NCBI GenBank assembly: GCA_905213155.1
Contig: CAJMHI010000004.1
Coordinates: 1 to 60,063 of the forward strand
From: an uncultured Acidaminococcus sp.
GTDB lineage: Bacteria > Bacillota > Negativicutes > Acidaminococcales > Acidaminococcaceae
DNA: 60,063 nucleotides
Direction: 5' to 3'
Positions within the stretch are counted from its first letter, which is position 1, and each line of letters opens with the position of its first letter. The position numbers were made by a program, and so were the translations under genes. The notes under the pieces were generated by a model. It was given only the letters and a program-made list of their open reading frames with translations, had not been told where the DNA came from and did not search any database. Below, in pieces: positions 24,186-32,581 of this stretch.

Positions 24186-26231
24186 ATGGCGAATGTACTA
24201 TTTGAAATCGGAACGGAAGAAATGCCCGCCCAATATATGGACGGCATCCTGAAAGACTATGAAATGCTGGCAGGGAAAAAGCTGAAGGAAGCCCGCATCC
24301 CCTATGACCATATCAAAGTATACGGCACGCCCCGGCGTATGGCGTTTTTGGCCTCCGGCGTAGCGGAAAAGCAGGAGGACGATACTATAGAAAGCAAGGG
24401 GCCCAGCCTTAAGATCGCTTTTACCCCTGAGGGAGAGCCTACGAAAGCCGCCCAGGGATTTGCCCGGGGCCAGCAGGTGGATGTTAAGGACTTGCAGCAA
24501 AAAGACGGATACGTTTATGCTGTTAAGCACCTGGAAGGCAAGCCCACGGCGGATTTACTGCCCGGGATTTTGGATGATGTGTTGCATTCACTGAATTTCC
24601 CCAAGACCATGCGCTGGGCCGGGTACGAGTTTGGCTTTGTGCGTCCTTTCCGCTGGATGGTAGCACTTTTGGATGACAAGGTAATCCCGGTAGAAGCGAA
24701 CGGCGTAAAAAGCGGACGGGAAGCCAGGGGGCACCGTTTTCTCAGCAACCATCTCATCGCCATTGATACGGCGGCTTCCTACGAAAAAATCATGGAAGAC
24801 AATTTTGTGATCGTGGATGTGGACAAACGCCGGGACATGATCCGCAAGCAAATTGAGGACCTGGCCGTAAAAGAAGGGGGACGCGCTGCGATTTCTCCGG
24901 ACCTTTTAGAAGAGGTTACCTTCCTGGTGGAATATCCTACCGCTTTGTGTGGGCATATTGATGAAAAATACCTGCGACTGCCGGACTGCGCCATTATCAC
25001 GCCTATGCGGGATCATCAGCGCTACTTCCCTCTGTTTGACGAAAAGGGTAAGCTATTGCCGAAATTCATCACTGTTCGCAATGGGGGAAGTGAGCATCTG
25101 GATATCGTGACCCATGGCAATGAACGGGTGCTGCGGGCCCGGCTGGACGATGCGGTATTCTTCTTTGACAACGACCGGAAAAAATCCTTGGCCCAGCATC
25201 GGGAGGCGCTTCATGATGTGGCCTTCCAGCATGGGTTGGGAAATATGTATGACAAAACCGAGCGGTTGCAGAAATTGTGCGGCGTGTTGGCAGAAGAAAC
25301 CGGCAGCGCTGCAGAAGCTAAGGCACTGGAACGGGCGGCACTCTTATCCAAGGCAGATTTGGTCACGGGCATGGTGACAGAATTTACTGAGCTCCAAGGG
25401 ACTATGGGGCGGGAATACGCACTGCTGGATGGGGAAGGCGGAGCAGTGGCCGATGCCATCGGAGAACAGTACCTGCCTCGGTTCGCAGGAGATGCGCTGC
25501 CAAAATCCCAGGTAGGACGCATTCTTGCAATTGCGGACAAACTGGACAATATTGTAGCTACCTTTAGTCGGGGACAGGCGCCTACCGGGTCCCAGGATCC
25601 CTATGCTCTGCGCCGGCAAGCCCTGGGTATCTTGAATATTGTAGCTGATGGCAAGGTGCATTTTCCCTTGCGCATAACGCTGCGGGAAACTCTGAAAAAC
25701 TTGCCTGTGGAAGTACAAAACCCAGAGAAACTCATTGGAGAAGTAGTGACGTTTTTTGCTCAGCGGGCAAAAAATATGCTGCTGGAACAAGGTGTGCGCT
25801 ACGATATTGTGGATGCGGTGTTGGCTGCACCAGGGCTGGATGATCTGGCCAGTATCTTTGCCCGGGCTGCGGCACTTACCAAGTACCTGGTGAATGAAAA
25901 AGCAGATGACAGCCTCCAGGCCTTTACCCGGGTGGTGAATATCACCAAAAACAATGAAGTTACTGGGATCGTAGATCCGGCCCTGTTTAAGGCGCCGGAA
26001 GAAAAAGCCCTGTATGAAACCCTGATGCATCTGGATAAACTTGGCGCTGCTTCCTATGAAGCGATTTTGCTGCAAAATGATGCCCTGGCGGAGCCTGTGA
26101 ATGCGTTCTTTTCTGCCGTGATGGTTATGGATCAGGACGAAGCCGTAAAGCATAATCGCCTGGCACTACTCCAAGCAGTCAAAGCGCAGGTCAATCAGGT
26201 GGCCGATCTCAGTCAGCTGGTGACGAAATAA
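24186..26231 (+). CDS. glyS: glycine--tRNA ligase beta subunit
   Basis: A 681-aa subunit (family about 690) that binds tRNA-Gly and completes the alpha2-beta2 enzyme. Family landmarks are FEIGTEEMPA at the start, YGTPRRMAF, KTMRW, RPFRWMVALL, HRFLSN, and RDHQRYFPLFD. The HD-type middle (LSKADLVTGMVTEFTELQGTMGREYA) and RGQAPTGSQDPYALRRQALGI follow. The start is ATG 24186, 2 nt after glyQ, with AGAGGA upstream. A longer frame from 24117 overlaps glyQ and lacks family similarity. Confidence 0.98.
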   Translation: MANVLFEIGTEEMPAQYMDGILKDYEMLAGKKLKEARIPYDHIKVYGTPRRMAFLASGVAEKQEDDTIESKGPSLKIAFTPEGEPTKAAQGFARGQQVDVKDLQQKDGYVYAVKHLEGKPTADLLPGILDDVLHSLNFPKTMRWAGYEFGFVRPFRWMVALLDDKVIPVEANGVKSGREARGHRFLSNHLIAIDTAASYEKIMEDNFVIVDVDKRRDMIRKQIEDLAVKEGGRAAISPDLLEEVTFLVEYPTALCGHIDEKYLRLPDCAIITPMRDHQRYFPLFDEKGKLLPKFITVRNGGSEHLDIVTHGNERVLRARLDDAVFFFDNDRKKSLAQHREALHDVAFQHGLGNMYDKTERLQKLCGVLAEETGSAAEAKALERAALLSKADLVTGMVTEFTELQGTMGREYALLDGEGGAVADAIGEQYLPRFAGDALPKSQVGRILAIADKLDNIVATFSRGQAPTGSQDPYALRRQALGILNIVADGKVHFPLRITLRETLKNLPVEVQNPEKLIGEVVTFFAQRAKNMLLEQGVRYDIVDAVLAAPGLDDLASIFARAAALTKYLVNEKADDSLQAFTRVVNITKNNEVTGIVDPALFKAPEEKALYETLMHLDKLGAASYEAILLQNDALAEPVNAFFSAVMVMDQDEAVKHNRLALLQAVKAQVNQVADLSQLVTK

Positions 26232-26576
26232 AAGCTCTTTGTCTAATGTTGAGGGTACTTAAAATTTATTTTCTTCTAGTGGGCATGAGGCCATTTTGCT
26301 TCATGTCCATTTTCCTTGTTTACCGGAAAAAAACGCCCTTATAAAAATCCCTTTTATTATCGCAACCACCAACAGCCTGATTTTAAAATAGGTATTGTAA
26401 AAAGTCTATTCGTCCAGTATGATTAGATAATGTCCATATAGGCGTGTGAAAAGAAAATGCACCACGGGCTTGTACTCTTTGGGTATAATAAAAGGGTATG
26501 CGTGACGATTGATAGATCGCGTAAATGGCTGGTCAGCATGGAACAAGCTACATGACCATCTTAGGAGGGAATGACC
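26232..26576 (+). other. 345-nt intergenic region, glyS to M20 hydrolase
   Basis: No gene was found here. An imperfect hairpin at 26281-26308 (GGGCATGAGGC with GCTTCATGTCC, G-U pairs allowed), followed by a T-rich stretch, may terminate glyQS. A perfect TATAAT at 26484-26489 could be the -10 of the downstream operon, with no clear -35. AGGAGG at 26563-26568 sets the downstream start. The remainder is A/T-rich with no recognised RNA. Confidence 0.5.
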
Positions 26577-27788
26577 ATGGATGTTGAACATATGACGGAA
26601 GAGGCATTACAGGAACAATGCGTGGAATGGCGGCGCTGGTTTCACAAGTATCCGGAGGTCAGCACCAAAGAGAAATACACTTCGGAAAAAATCTTTTCTA
26701 TACTTGCGGAACTGGGGCTTAACCCGGTCCGAGGCACGGGACACTATGGAGTAGCGGCCACCATTCAGGGCGGGAAACCTGGCCCCGTGGTGGCGCTGCG
26801 GGCAGATATGGACGCTTTGTCCGTTACGGAAGAAACCGGGCTGCCGTATGCGTCTGAAAATGAGGGCGTGATGCATGCCTGCGGGCACGACATGCACATG
26901 ACCATTTTGCTGGGGACCATTCTCCGGTTGCTGTGCCGAAGGGAGGAAATCGAAGGCAGTGTCCGGGTGCTGTTCCAGCCTTCGGAGGAACTATCCCCTA
27001 CAGGCGGGGCCCGGTATATGATCCAGGATGGCTTTTTAAAGGATGTGAAGGCGGTTTTTGGCCTTCATATGTGGCCCAATTATCTGTGCGGCCAGGTGGG
27101 TGTTAAACCTGGTGCCCTGATGGCGGGCAGTGACCGGATCAAGGTTGTAATTAAAGGAAAAACTTCCCACGCTGGGCATCCCCAGGAAGGGGTTGATGCC
27201 ATTATGGCAGCGGCGGATTTTCTGCAACAGGTGAGCCATATTGTTAGCCGCCGAGTGAGTCCTTTGGCGACGGCTACCATCAATATCGGCACCATTCACG
27301 GCGGCAGCCGCTACAATGTAGTGCCAGGAGAAGTGACCATGGAAGGCACGATCCGGACTCTGGACGAAGAGAACCGGGGAAGAATCCCGGAATTTATTCG
27401 GGGGATTCTGGAGGGCTTGAAACGCAGCGCAGGGATTACCTATGAATTTAACTATTATTATGGGTACCCCGTGCTGATGAATTGGCCGGTGCCAGCCAAA
27501 CTGGTGGCAGATACGGCAGCAGAAGTTCTGGGCAAGGATGCGGTGATGCCCAATGTGCAGCCGGATCTTACGGCGGAGGACTTTGGGGTTTATCTCACAG
27601 AGTTCCCTGGAGCCTTCCTGTGGCTGGGCTGCGGCAGAAAGGGAGAGCCGGTCTATGGACTGCACAGCGCTAAATTCTGCCCGGATGAAAAAGCCTTGGA
27701 GATGGGAAGCCGCCTCATGAGTCAGGTAGCAATCAACGCCCTGAAAGCTTTAGCGCAGGGTGTAGATTTACATAAAAAAGACAAATAA
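26577..27788 (+). CDS. M20 family metallo-amidohydrolase (amino-acid amide/peptide deacylase)
   Basis: A 403-aa zinc hydrolase of the M20D group (hippurate, N-acetyl-amino-acid or IAA-amino-acid hydrolases). Metal-binding motifs are visible: ALRADMDAL, MHACGHDMHM, and FQPSEE followed by GARYMI. A dimerisation domain with GKTSHAGHPQEGVDAI and a C-terminal YGLHSAKFCPDE with the last metal His complete it. No signal peptide, so cytoplasmic. The start chosen is ATG 26577, 8 nt after AGGAGG; the ATG at 26571 is too close. It heads a likely operon with the SGNH hydrolase and thioesterase genes. The natural substrate is unknown. Confidence 0.92.
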   Translation: MDVEHMTEEALQEQCVEWRRWFHKYPEVSTKEKYTSEKIFSILAELGLNPVRGTGHYGVAATIQGGKPGPVVALRADMDALSVTEETGLPYASENEGVMHACGHDMHMTILLGTILRLLCRREEIEGSVRVLFQPSEELSPTGGARYMIQDGFLKDVKAVFGLHMWPNYLCGQVGVKPGALMAGSDRIKVVIKGKTSHAGHPQEGVDAIMAAADFLQQVSHIVSRRVSPLATATINIGTIHGGSRYNVVPGEVTMEGTIRTLDEENRGRIPEFIRGILEGLKRSAGITYEFNYYYGYPVLMNWPVPAKLVADTAAEVLGKDAVMPNVQPDLTAEDFGVYLTEFPGAFLWLGCGRKGEPVYGLHSAKFCPDEKALEMGSRLMSQVAINALKALAQGVDLHKKDK

Positions 27789-27805
27789 AAAGGAGAAATT
27801 TAATA

Positions 27806-28399
27806 ATGAAAATGGCATTTATCGGGGATAGTCTGGTGAGCTGTCCCAATGTATCTGTGAAAGAAGGATGGTATGACCTGGTGTCCAAAGCTCTGGGTAT
27901 GGACTATTGCAACAACGCCGCCGGCGGCAAAATGACGCTAGTCATGTGGGGCATGTTCAAGATGGACGTGGTGGACGAAAAGGCTGGTGGAGTATTTTTG
28001 TGCTGTGGCATCAATGATATCCTATTGGATGAACCGCTGGAAAAGGTGAAAGAAAATATAGCCGGGACCCTTGACAAGGCCCAGGCGGCTGGGCTTTCTC
28101 CCATCATCGTAGGCAAACCGCCCCTTACCCGGCCGGAGAGCGCAGACCACGGTTGGCAGGTCCCTAGCGAAGTGGCAAAGCACAATGCCGTCCTGGAGAA
28201 ATACCGGGCCTGGCTGGACGAAGAAGCGGGGAAACGGGGATTGCCTCTTTTTGACTACGAAAAAGTCCTGCAGGACGCAGAAAAGGTAGCAGGAAAAAGT
28301 CTGTTGCAAGATGGGCTGCATCCCACAGCAGAAGGCTACCAGGCCGTTGCCAAGGCATTCTTGTCCCAGTTCGGGGACCAGCTGAAGGAGCAGGCATGA
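27806..28399 (+). CDS. SGNH/GDSL-type hydrolase
   Basis: A 197-aa protein with the four SGNH blocks: GDS with the nucleophile Ser (residue 9), the block II Gly in NNAAGGK, block III GIND, and block V DGLHP with catalytic Asp and His. These enzymes cleave esters, thioesters or acetyl groups. The absence of a signal peptide implies a cytoplasmic substrate. AAGGAGA precedes the ATG. It lies 17 nt after the M20 hydrolase and overlaps the thioesterase by 4 nt, suggesting joint action on acylated compounds, which is inference. Confidence 0.87.
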   Translation: MKMAFIGDSLVSCPNVSVKEGWYDLVSKALGMDYCNNAAGGKMTLVMWGMFKMDVVDEKAGGVFLCCGINDILLDEPLEKVKENIAGTLDKAQAAGLSPIIVGKPPLTRPESADHGWQVPSEVAKHNAVLEKYRAWLDEEAGKRGLPLFDYEKVLQDAEKVAGKSLLQDGLHPTAEGYQAVAKAFLSQFGDQLKEQA

Positions 28400-28782
28400 T
28401 CCAGGGCATTGATGAACCGGTGATTATGACCCGGGTTGTCCACATGGGGGACGGCAATGGATCCGGCAATTTGTTTGGCGGGACCTTGATGGGCTGGATG
28501 GACGAGGTGTGTGGTACAGCGGCCCATCGCTTTGCCCGGACCCGGGTGACCACTGCGGCGGTGAAGACGATTAATTTTCGCCTGCCCATCCCCTATGGTA
28601 CCATTTTGCAGCTGGAAGGCCAGGTCTGCAAGGTGGGGCATACGTCCATGGAAGTGGAAGTCAAGGCCTGGATGGAAAAGAATGATTTAAAAGAGGAACC
28701 GGTCCTGGCGGCAGATGGTGTTTTCATCTTCTGCTCCTTGGGTCCGAGTGGAAGACCACAGAAAATCCAGAGGGCACTGTAA
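28396..28782 (+). CDS. hotdog-fold acyl-CoA thioesterase (YciA/BACH-like)
   Basis: A 128-aa hotdog protein: GNLFGGTLMGWMDEVCGTAAHRFA contains the catalytic-helix Asp, and VKTINFRLPIPYGTILQLEGQV follows as the central strands. It matches the YciA/acyl-CoA thioesterase group that releases free acids from acyl-CoA. The start ATG overlaps the SGNH stop by ATGA, so the two are coupled. Chain-length preference cannot be read. Confidence 0.9.
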   Translation: MIQGIDEPVIMTRVVHMGDGNGSGNLFGGTLMGWMDEVCGTAAHRFARTRVTTAAVKTINFRLPIPYGTILQLEGQVCKVGHTSMEVEVKAWMEKNDLKEEPVLAADGVFIFCSLGPSGRPQKIQRAL

Positions 28783-28875
28783 GCCCCCTGGATTTTAAAG
28801 GTATATAAGGAAGATTGTGTTGCCAAAGGCGGGAAAGAGACTCTCACTTTTTGGACAGCAAGGGGAGAATGTATT

Positions 28876-29628
28876 ATGATTTACTATTTTTCTGCAACCG
28901 GCAATTCGCTTGCCATAGCAAAACAAATTGCGGAAAAAACGGGGGATCGCTGTATCTCTATTTCTAGGGTAACGGATGCAACACTTACCGATCCGGTGAT
29001 CGGCATTGTGTTCCCGGTCTTTTACGGGGATGTGCCGGTCGTGATGCGGGACTTTATCCGGTCGCACCAGTTCCCCAAAGGGGCATATATTTACAGCGTG
29101 GCCACCTGCGGCACTAGTTGGGGACGCTGCTTTTTTACCCTGCGAAATCTGCTTAAGGCCCAGGGCTGCGACTTACACTACAGCTATGTGTGCCCCCTGA
29201 TTGCCAACAGTACCATCTGCATGCGCAGCCACGTTCCCTACAAATGGGACAAAATAAAATTGGAAAGCCACTATGTGCAGAACATCGTAGCGGCAGTGCA
29301 GGAGAAAAAAGAAGACCATGCCCTGGAACAAAATCCTTTTTCCAGTAAGCTGATGGATTGGGGGCTTTTAAAGCCCTTCTTCCGCTGGTATTTTGACATC
29401 CATGTGGATTCCTCCCGCTGTACAAAATGCGGCCAGTGCGTCCGCCTTTGTCCGGTGGAAAATTTAACTATGGGAGAGGAGGCCGCCGTCATGGGGCCGC
29501 ACTGCATTTCCTGCCTTGCCTGTCTCCATGGCTGTCCCTATCAGGCCATCAAAGTCCGGAACCGGACCATTTTAAAAGAGGACCAGTACCGTCATCCCGG
29601 GGTCATGGTGAAAGAATTGGAGCGGTGA
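28876..29628 (+). CDS. EFR1-family flavodoxin-ferredoxin fusion
   Basis: A 250-aa redox protein. The N-terminal flavodoxin-like domain (IYYFSATGNSLAIAK phosphate loop, VFPVFYGDVP) is followed at about residues 175-235 by two 4Fe-4S motifs, CTKCGQCVRLCP and CISCLACLHGCP. This arrangement is the EFR1 family, common in strict anaerobes and thought to carry electrons; partners are unknown. An AGGGGAG lies before the ATG. It stands between the hydrolase operon and a decayed stretch. Confidence 0.92.
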   Translation: MIYYFSATGNSLAIAKQIAEKTGDRCISISRVTDATLTDPVIGIVFPVFYGDVPVVMRDFIRSHQFPKGAYIYSVATCGTSWGRCFFTLRNLLKAQGCDLHYSYVCPLIANSTICMRSHVPYKWDKIKLESHYVQNIVAAVQEKKEDHALEQNPFSSKLMDWGLLKPFFRWYFDIHVDSSRCTKCGQCVRLCPVENLTMGEEAAVMGPHCISCLACLHGCPYQAIKVRNRTILKEDQYRHPGVMVKELER

Positions 29629-30196
29629 GGGGAAGTCGCAGCTTGTATCTCCTCAATAAAAATGGTTCTTTGTTAAATGCCGGGGATACCTTAAATTCAT
29701 CTATACATTTTTGGTGCTGACTTTTGGCTGTGCCGCTTGTATCGTATTGGGACAGGCTTTTGCCGTGGTAAGTATGAATTCGGGCCTGGCGGTATGGTAT
29801 AAAAAACTGATTGTCCTGAACGCCCGGTTTGGTGCCGGTGTATCCATTACCACGCTCTGTATGGGATATTTGCGTGGCTGGATGAAATGACAGCAGAGGG
29901 GTAGGTTGGTTCCTGCTTTTTGTGTTCACCTCGTTTTTGCTTTGCGGGGTGGACACTTTTTTTGCTGCGACAAAAATCCAGCGCACAGTCACAAGCGTGG
30001 CCCGGACGATTTTTAGGAGGGGCAGGCCTTTATGAGACAGGCAGCACCCTATGCGGATAATCAGCTCCATGACCTGGCGGACTTCCTTGCGAGTGACATC
30101 AGGGCGCGCCTGTGGAACCTTGAGCGAGCGGACAGAACCTTTTGCGTCTTTAAAGGTCATGATGAGAGTATGGGTGATGGTGCCTTCCTGGATCAT
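29603..30196 (-). CDS. DUF2922-like small protein with abnormal C-terminal read-through (possible pseudogene)
   Basis: From ATG 30196 (AAGGAGG 6 nt upstream) the first 75 or so residues resemble DUF2922: THTLIMTFKDAKGSVRSLKV, RPDVTRKEVRQVMELII, and KIVRATLV. DUF2922 proteins are small (about 65-80 aa) and of unknown function. Here the frame stays open for another 120 residues of unlike sequence, to 29603, overlapping the end of the EFR1 gene on the other strand. A run of seven A in the gene (29957-29963) could mark a frameshift: dropping one base would stop at 29926, near family length. The usual partner gene (DUF1659) is absent. Decay or a sequencing slip are both possible. Confidence 0.45.
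   Translation of the reverse strand: MIQEGTITHTLIMTFKDAKGSVRSLKVPQARPDVTRKEVRQVMELIIRIGCCLSHKGLPLLKIVRATLVTVRWIFVAAKKVSTPQSKNEVNTKSRNQPTPLLSFHPATQISHTERGNGYTGTKPGVQDNQFFIPYRQARIHTYHGKSLSQYDTSGTAKSQHQKCIDEFKVSPAFNKEPFLLRRYKLRLPLTAPILSP
29660..29890 (+). pseudogene. hydrophobic ORF remnant, two membrane segments
   Basis: An open plus-strand frame of 76 codons between stops at 29657 and 29888. It has no suitable start codon or ribosome-binding site at its 5' end, yet the translation contains two good hydrophobic segments (TFLVLTFGCAACIVLGQAFA and a later FGAGVSITTLCMGYL). It looks like the C-terminal piece of a lost membrane protein. I do not recognise the family. It is antisense to the extended DUF2922-like frame; at most one is likely real here. 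Confidence 0.3.
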
Positions 30197-30310
30197 AGCG
30201 GGCCTCCTTGTAGTCATTTGAATGGGGGAAGGCATGCGTAAAGCTGGAACGGATCTTCCCTCTTATAGTAAGAGTAGAGAAACTGGGAAAATTACGATAT
30301 GAAAGGAAAA

Positions 30311-30381
30311 TTGATCGTTAAGTCAAAAAAAGTCGATAAAAATTGATTTTTCTTGACTTAACGATCAAAAATTGCTACACT
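30311..30381 (+). promoter_or_regulatory. promoter inside a perfect 16-bp inverted repeat
   Basis: TTGATCGTTAAGTCAA (30311-30326) and TTGACTTAACGATCAA (30353-30368) are exact reverse complements around a 26-nt A/T-rich spacer. The first six bases of the right arm, TTGACT (30353-30358), form a -35 with TACACT (30376-30381) at exactly 17 nt. The left arm gives the same TTGACT on the minus strand. A dimeric regulator binding the arms would block the -35. Confidence 0.7.
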
Positions 30382-30406
30382 TCTTAGAAAGAGAGGGGGG
30401 GAGAGC

Positions 30407-31708
30407 ATGCGCCGAAAAGCGTTTTCCATATTAAAAAAATGGAAAGATAATGCCCACAGGATGCCGCTTTTGGTTAGCGGTGCCCGGCAGGTGGGAAAAA
30501 CATACATTTTGAAAGAATTTGCCACGACTTGCTATGATTCCATGGTGTATATTAATCTGGAGACCAATATACGGGCTGCGGAATGTTTTCTTGGGGACAT
30601 TTCTCCTCGGGTGCTGCTGCCCTATTTGGAAGCGGTCATAGGACAGAAGGTGGTACCGGGGAAGACGCTGCTGATTTTGGACGAAATACAGGCCAGCGAA
30701 CGGGCGCTTACGTCTCTCAAATATTTTGCAGAAGAAGCCCCGGAGATTCATGTGGCTGCAGCTGGCAGCTTACTAGGCGTGGCCCTGAATCGCAAACAGT
30801 ATTCTTTTCCCGTGGGTAAGGTGGAAAAGCTGCAAATGTTTCCCCTTGATTTTGAAGAATTTCTCTGGGCCAGGGGGCGGGAAATGCTGACAGAGCAAAT
30901 TCATCAGGCCTATCGGAAGCAAGAACCACTGCCTCTAGCACTCCATCAGGAGGCGGTACGGCTGTACCGGGAATATCTGGTAATCGGGGGTATGCCTGCC
31001 GTAGTGAAGACTTTTTTGGAGCAGGCATCTTTTTTGGATTTGCCACCTGTGCAGCAGGAAATACTCAACAACTATACGGCGGATATGGTAAAGTATGCCA
31101 GTGCTTCGGAAACAGTAAAAATTCGGGCCTGTTATCAGTCCCTTTCGGCACAGCTGGCCAAAGAAAATAAAAAATTCCAGTACAAAGTGGTACAACGCGG
31201 CGGCACAGCTGCCATTTTTGTGGCCCCTATTGAGTGGCTTTGCCAGGCTGGCGTAGTGCTACGCTGCCAAAGAGTGCAGCATGCGGCAGAACCTTTGGCG
31301 GCATATATTGACTTATCTGCCTTCAAACTGTACAGCAGCGATGTTGGCCTGCTGGCTGCTCAGTCCGGCCTGTCCCAGGACACTATTTTGTCCGGCGCAG
31401 GAAACTTGTTTATGGGGGCCATGACGGAAAATTATGTAGCCCAGCAGTTTGCGGCACTAGGGTTGCCACTATACTACTGGGAAAGCAAAAGTACGGCGGA
31501 GCTGGATTTTATTCTTCCACTGGGAGCCAAAATTTATGGCGTAGAAGTCAAAAAAGGAGAATATATTCGTTCCCGCAGCCTGAGCGTTTTTATGGAACAG
31601 GAAAAACCAACTGGCGGCATCCGTATTTCCCTCAAAAATTTTGGCTTTGAAAACGGTATTTGGTCCATTCCGCTATATGCTGTCTTTTGCTTGCCGGAAG
31701 GGTTGTGA
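30407..31708 (+). CDS. AAA ATPase with DUF4143 domain
   Basis: A 433-aa protein of the AAA_14-DUF4143 family. Walker A is GARQVGKT (residues 25-32) and Walker B is LLILDEIQ near residue 90, followed by a sensor-like AAAGSLLG. The DUF4143 part holds a winged-helix stretch and a C-terminal nuclease-fold-like segment (YYWESKSTAELDFIL...GVEVKKG) with the D/ExK pattern. These proteins are frequent, variable accessory genes in gut anaerobes; roles are not established. It is a single gene with its own promoter in an unusual inverted repeat, next to decayed sequence, consistent with an acquired locus. Confidence 0.88.
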   Translation: MRRKAFSILKKWKDNAHRMPLLVSGARQVGKTYILKEFATTCYDSMVYINLETNIRAAECFLGDISPRVLLPYLEAVIGQKVVPGKTLLILDEIQASERALTSLKYFAEEAPEIHVAAAGSLLGVALNRKQYSFPVGKVEKLQMFPLDFEEFLWARGREMLTEQIHQAYRKQEPLPLALHQEAVRLYREYLVIGGMPAVVKTFLEQASFLDLPPVQQEILNNYTADMVKYASASETVKIRACYQSLSAQLAKENKKFQYKVVQRGGTAAIFVAPIEWLCQAGVVLRCQRVQHAAEPLAAYIDLSAFKLYSSDVGLLAAQSGLSQDTILSGAGNLFMGAMTENYVAQQFAALGLPLYYWESKSTAELDFILPLGAKIYGVEVKKGEYIRSRSLSVFMEQEKPTGGIRISLKNFGFENGIWSIPLYAVFCLPEGL

Positions 31709-31741
31709 ATTGATACACTTCCGTAATAGGAGGGGGATCCT

Positions 31742-32572
31742 ATGGAAAAACCAACCTTTAAAATTTGTCTGCTTGCCCCTACGGATATCTTGACGGAGCG
31801 GGCAAGATCCATTATTGCTAAAGAACATATTGCGGCAGAGGTAAAAAAAGCCGCGCTGGAAGAAGCAGTAGCCTATGCTAAGGAAATGCTGGCACAGGGA
31901 CCCTGCATTTTTATCAGCAGGGGTGGCACCTATGATCTTTTGCAGCGGCATGTGTCGGCGCCTATGGTAAAAATCCCCAATGAAGCATCGGACTATGTAC
32001 CCGCTTTTCAAAAAATCCATTCCCAACAGGGCGTGATTGCCTTCTTTTCTTCAGAACCGGTCTTATCTAACGAGCTCAGTGCTTTCTGTACGCTGCTCAA
32101 GGTGCAGATACGAAACTATTTTTTCTTTGATACCCAGGGCTGTGAAGCGGTGGTCAAACAAGCCATTGCTGACGGGGCTGTCTGCGGCTTGGGCGGCGGC
32201 GTTTCGGCCCGCTTTGCTGAAGAGTTAGGACTACCGTATATCAGGGTGGAAAGTTCCGAGGCGTCCATCTTGCATGCACTGGAAACGGCGGAACAGATGT
32301 GCCAGAATATCCTGCAGAGTATGCGGCAGCAGGAAGAATTGAAAATTCGTCTGGAACGCTTTCAGAATATCCTGGACTATACCCATGATGCGGTTATCGC
32401 CATAGACGATCAGGGGAAAATCAGCGTGACCAATCAGCTGGCGGATCAAATGCTGCTACCGGACCAGCCACCTTTTGAGGGCCAGCCCATTGGAAAAGTC
32501 CTTCCCAATACCCGTTTGCCAGAAGTGTTGCGGAACGGGCAGCCGGAAATCGGGCAGGTCATGAATATCTAA
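31742..32572 (+). CDS. PrpR-type sigma-54 activator, N-terminal fragment (sensor + part of PAS), ends at in-frame TAA
   Basis: A 276-aa fragment. Residues 1-185 match the PrpR N-terminal sensor domain (FKICLLAPTDILTERARSII, ISRGGTYDLL, GVIAFFSSEPVLS, GGGVSARFAEELGLP). A short helical linker and a PAS domain start follow (FQNILDYTHDAVIAIDDQGKISVTN). It stops at TAA 32570-32572 in the middle of the PAS domain. The next three codons and the 32582 frame continue in the same reading frame with the rest of the protein, so a single base change from CAA, GAA or AAA explains the split. AGGAGGGGG lies before the ATG. It may be a pseudogene part or a separate sensor peptide. Confidence 0.88.
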   Translation: MEKPTFKICLLAPTDILTERARSIIAKEHIAAEVKKAALEEAVAYAKEMLAQGPCIFISRGGTYDLLQRHVSAPMVKIPNEASDYVPAFQKIHSQQGVIAFFSSEPVLSNELSAFCTLLKVQIRNYFFFDTQGCEAVVKQAIADGAVCGLGGGVSARFAEELGLPYIRVESSEASILHALETAEQMCQNILQSMRQQEELKIRLERFQNILDYTHDAVIAIDDQGKISVTNQLADQMLLPDQPPFEGQPIGKVLPNTRLPEVLRNGQPEIGQVMNI

Positions 32573-32581
32573 GGACACCTG

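Noticed and set aside
25344..26153. Minus-strand ORF of 269 codons opposite glyS
   Set aside because: Shadow frame with no ribosome-binding site or recognisable domain.
26232..26576. Searched for a structured RNA or riboswitch in the 345-nt gap
   Set aside because: Only one imperfect hairpin and a lone TATAAT were seen; no known aptamer motif.
27036..27665. Minus-strand ORF of 209 codons opposite the M20 hydrolase
   Set aside because: Shadow frame; the plus strand shows full metallohydrolase motifs.
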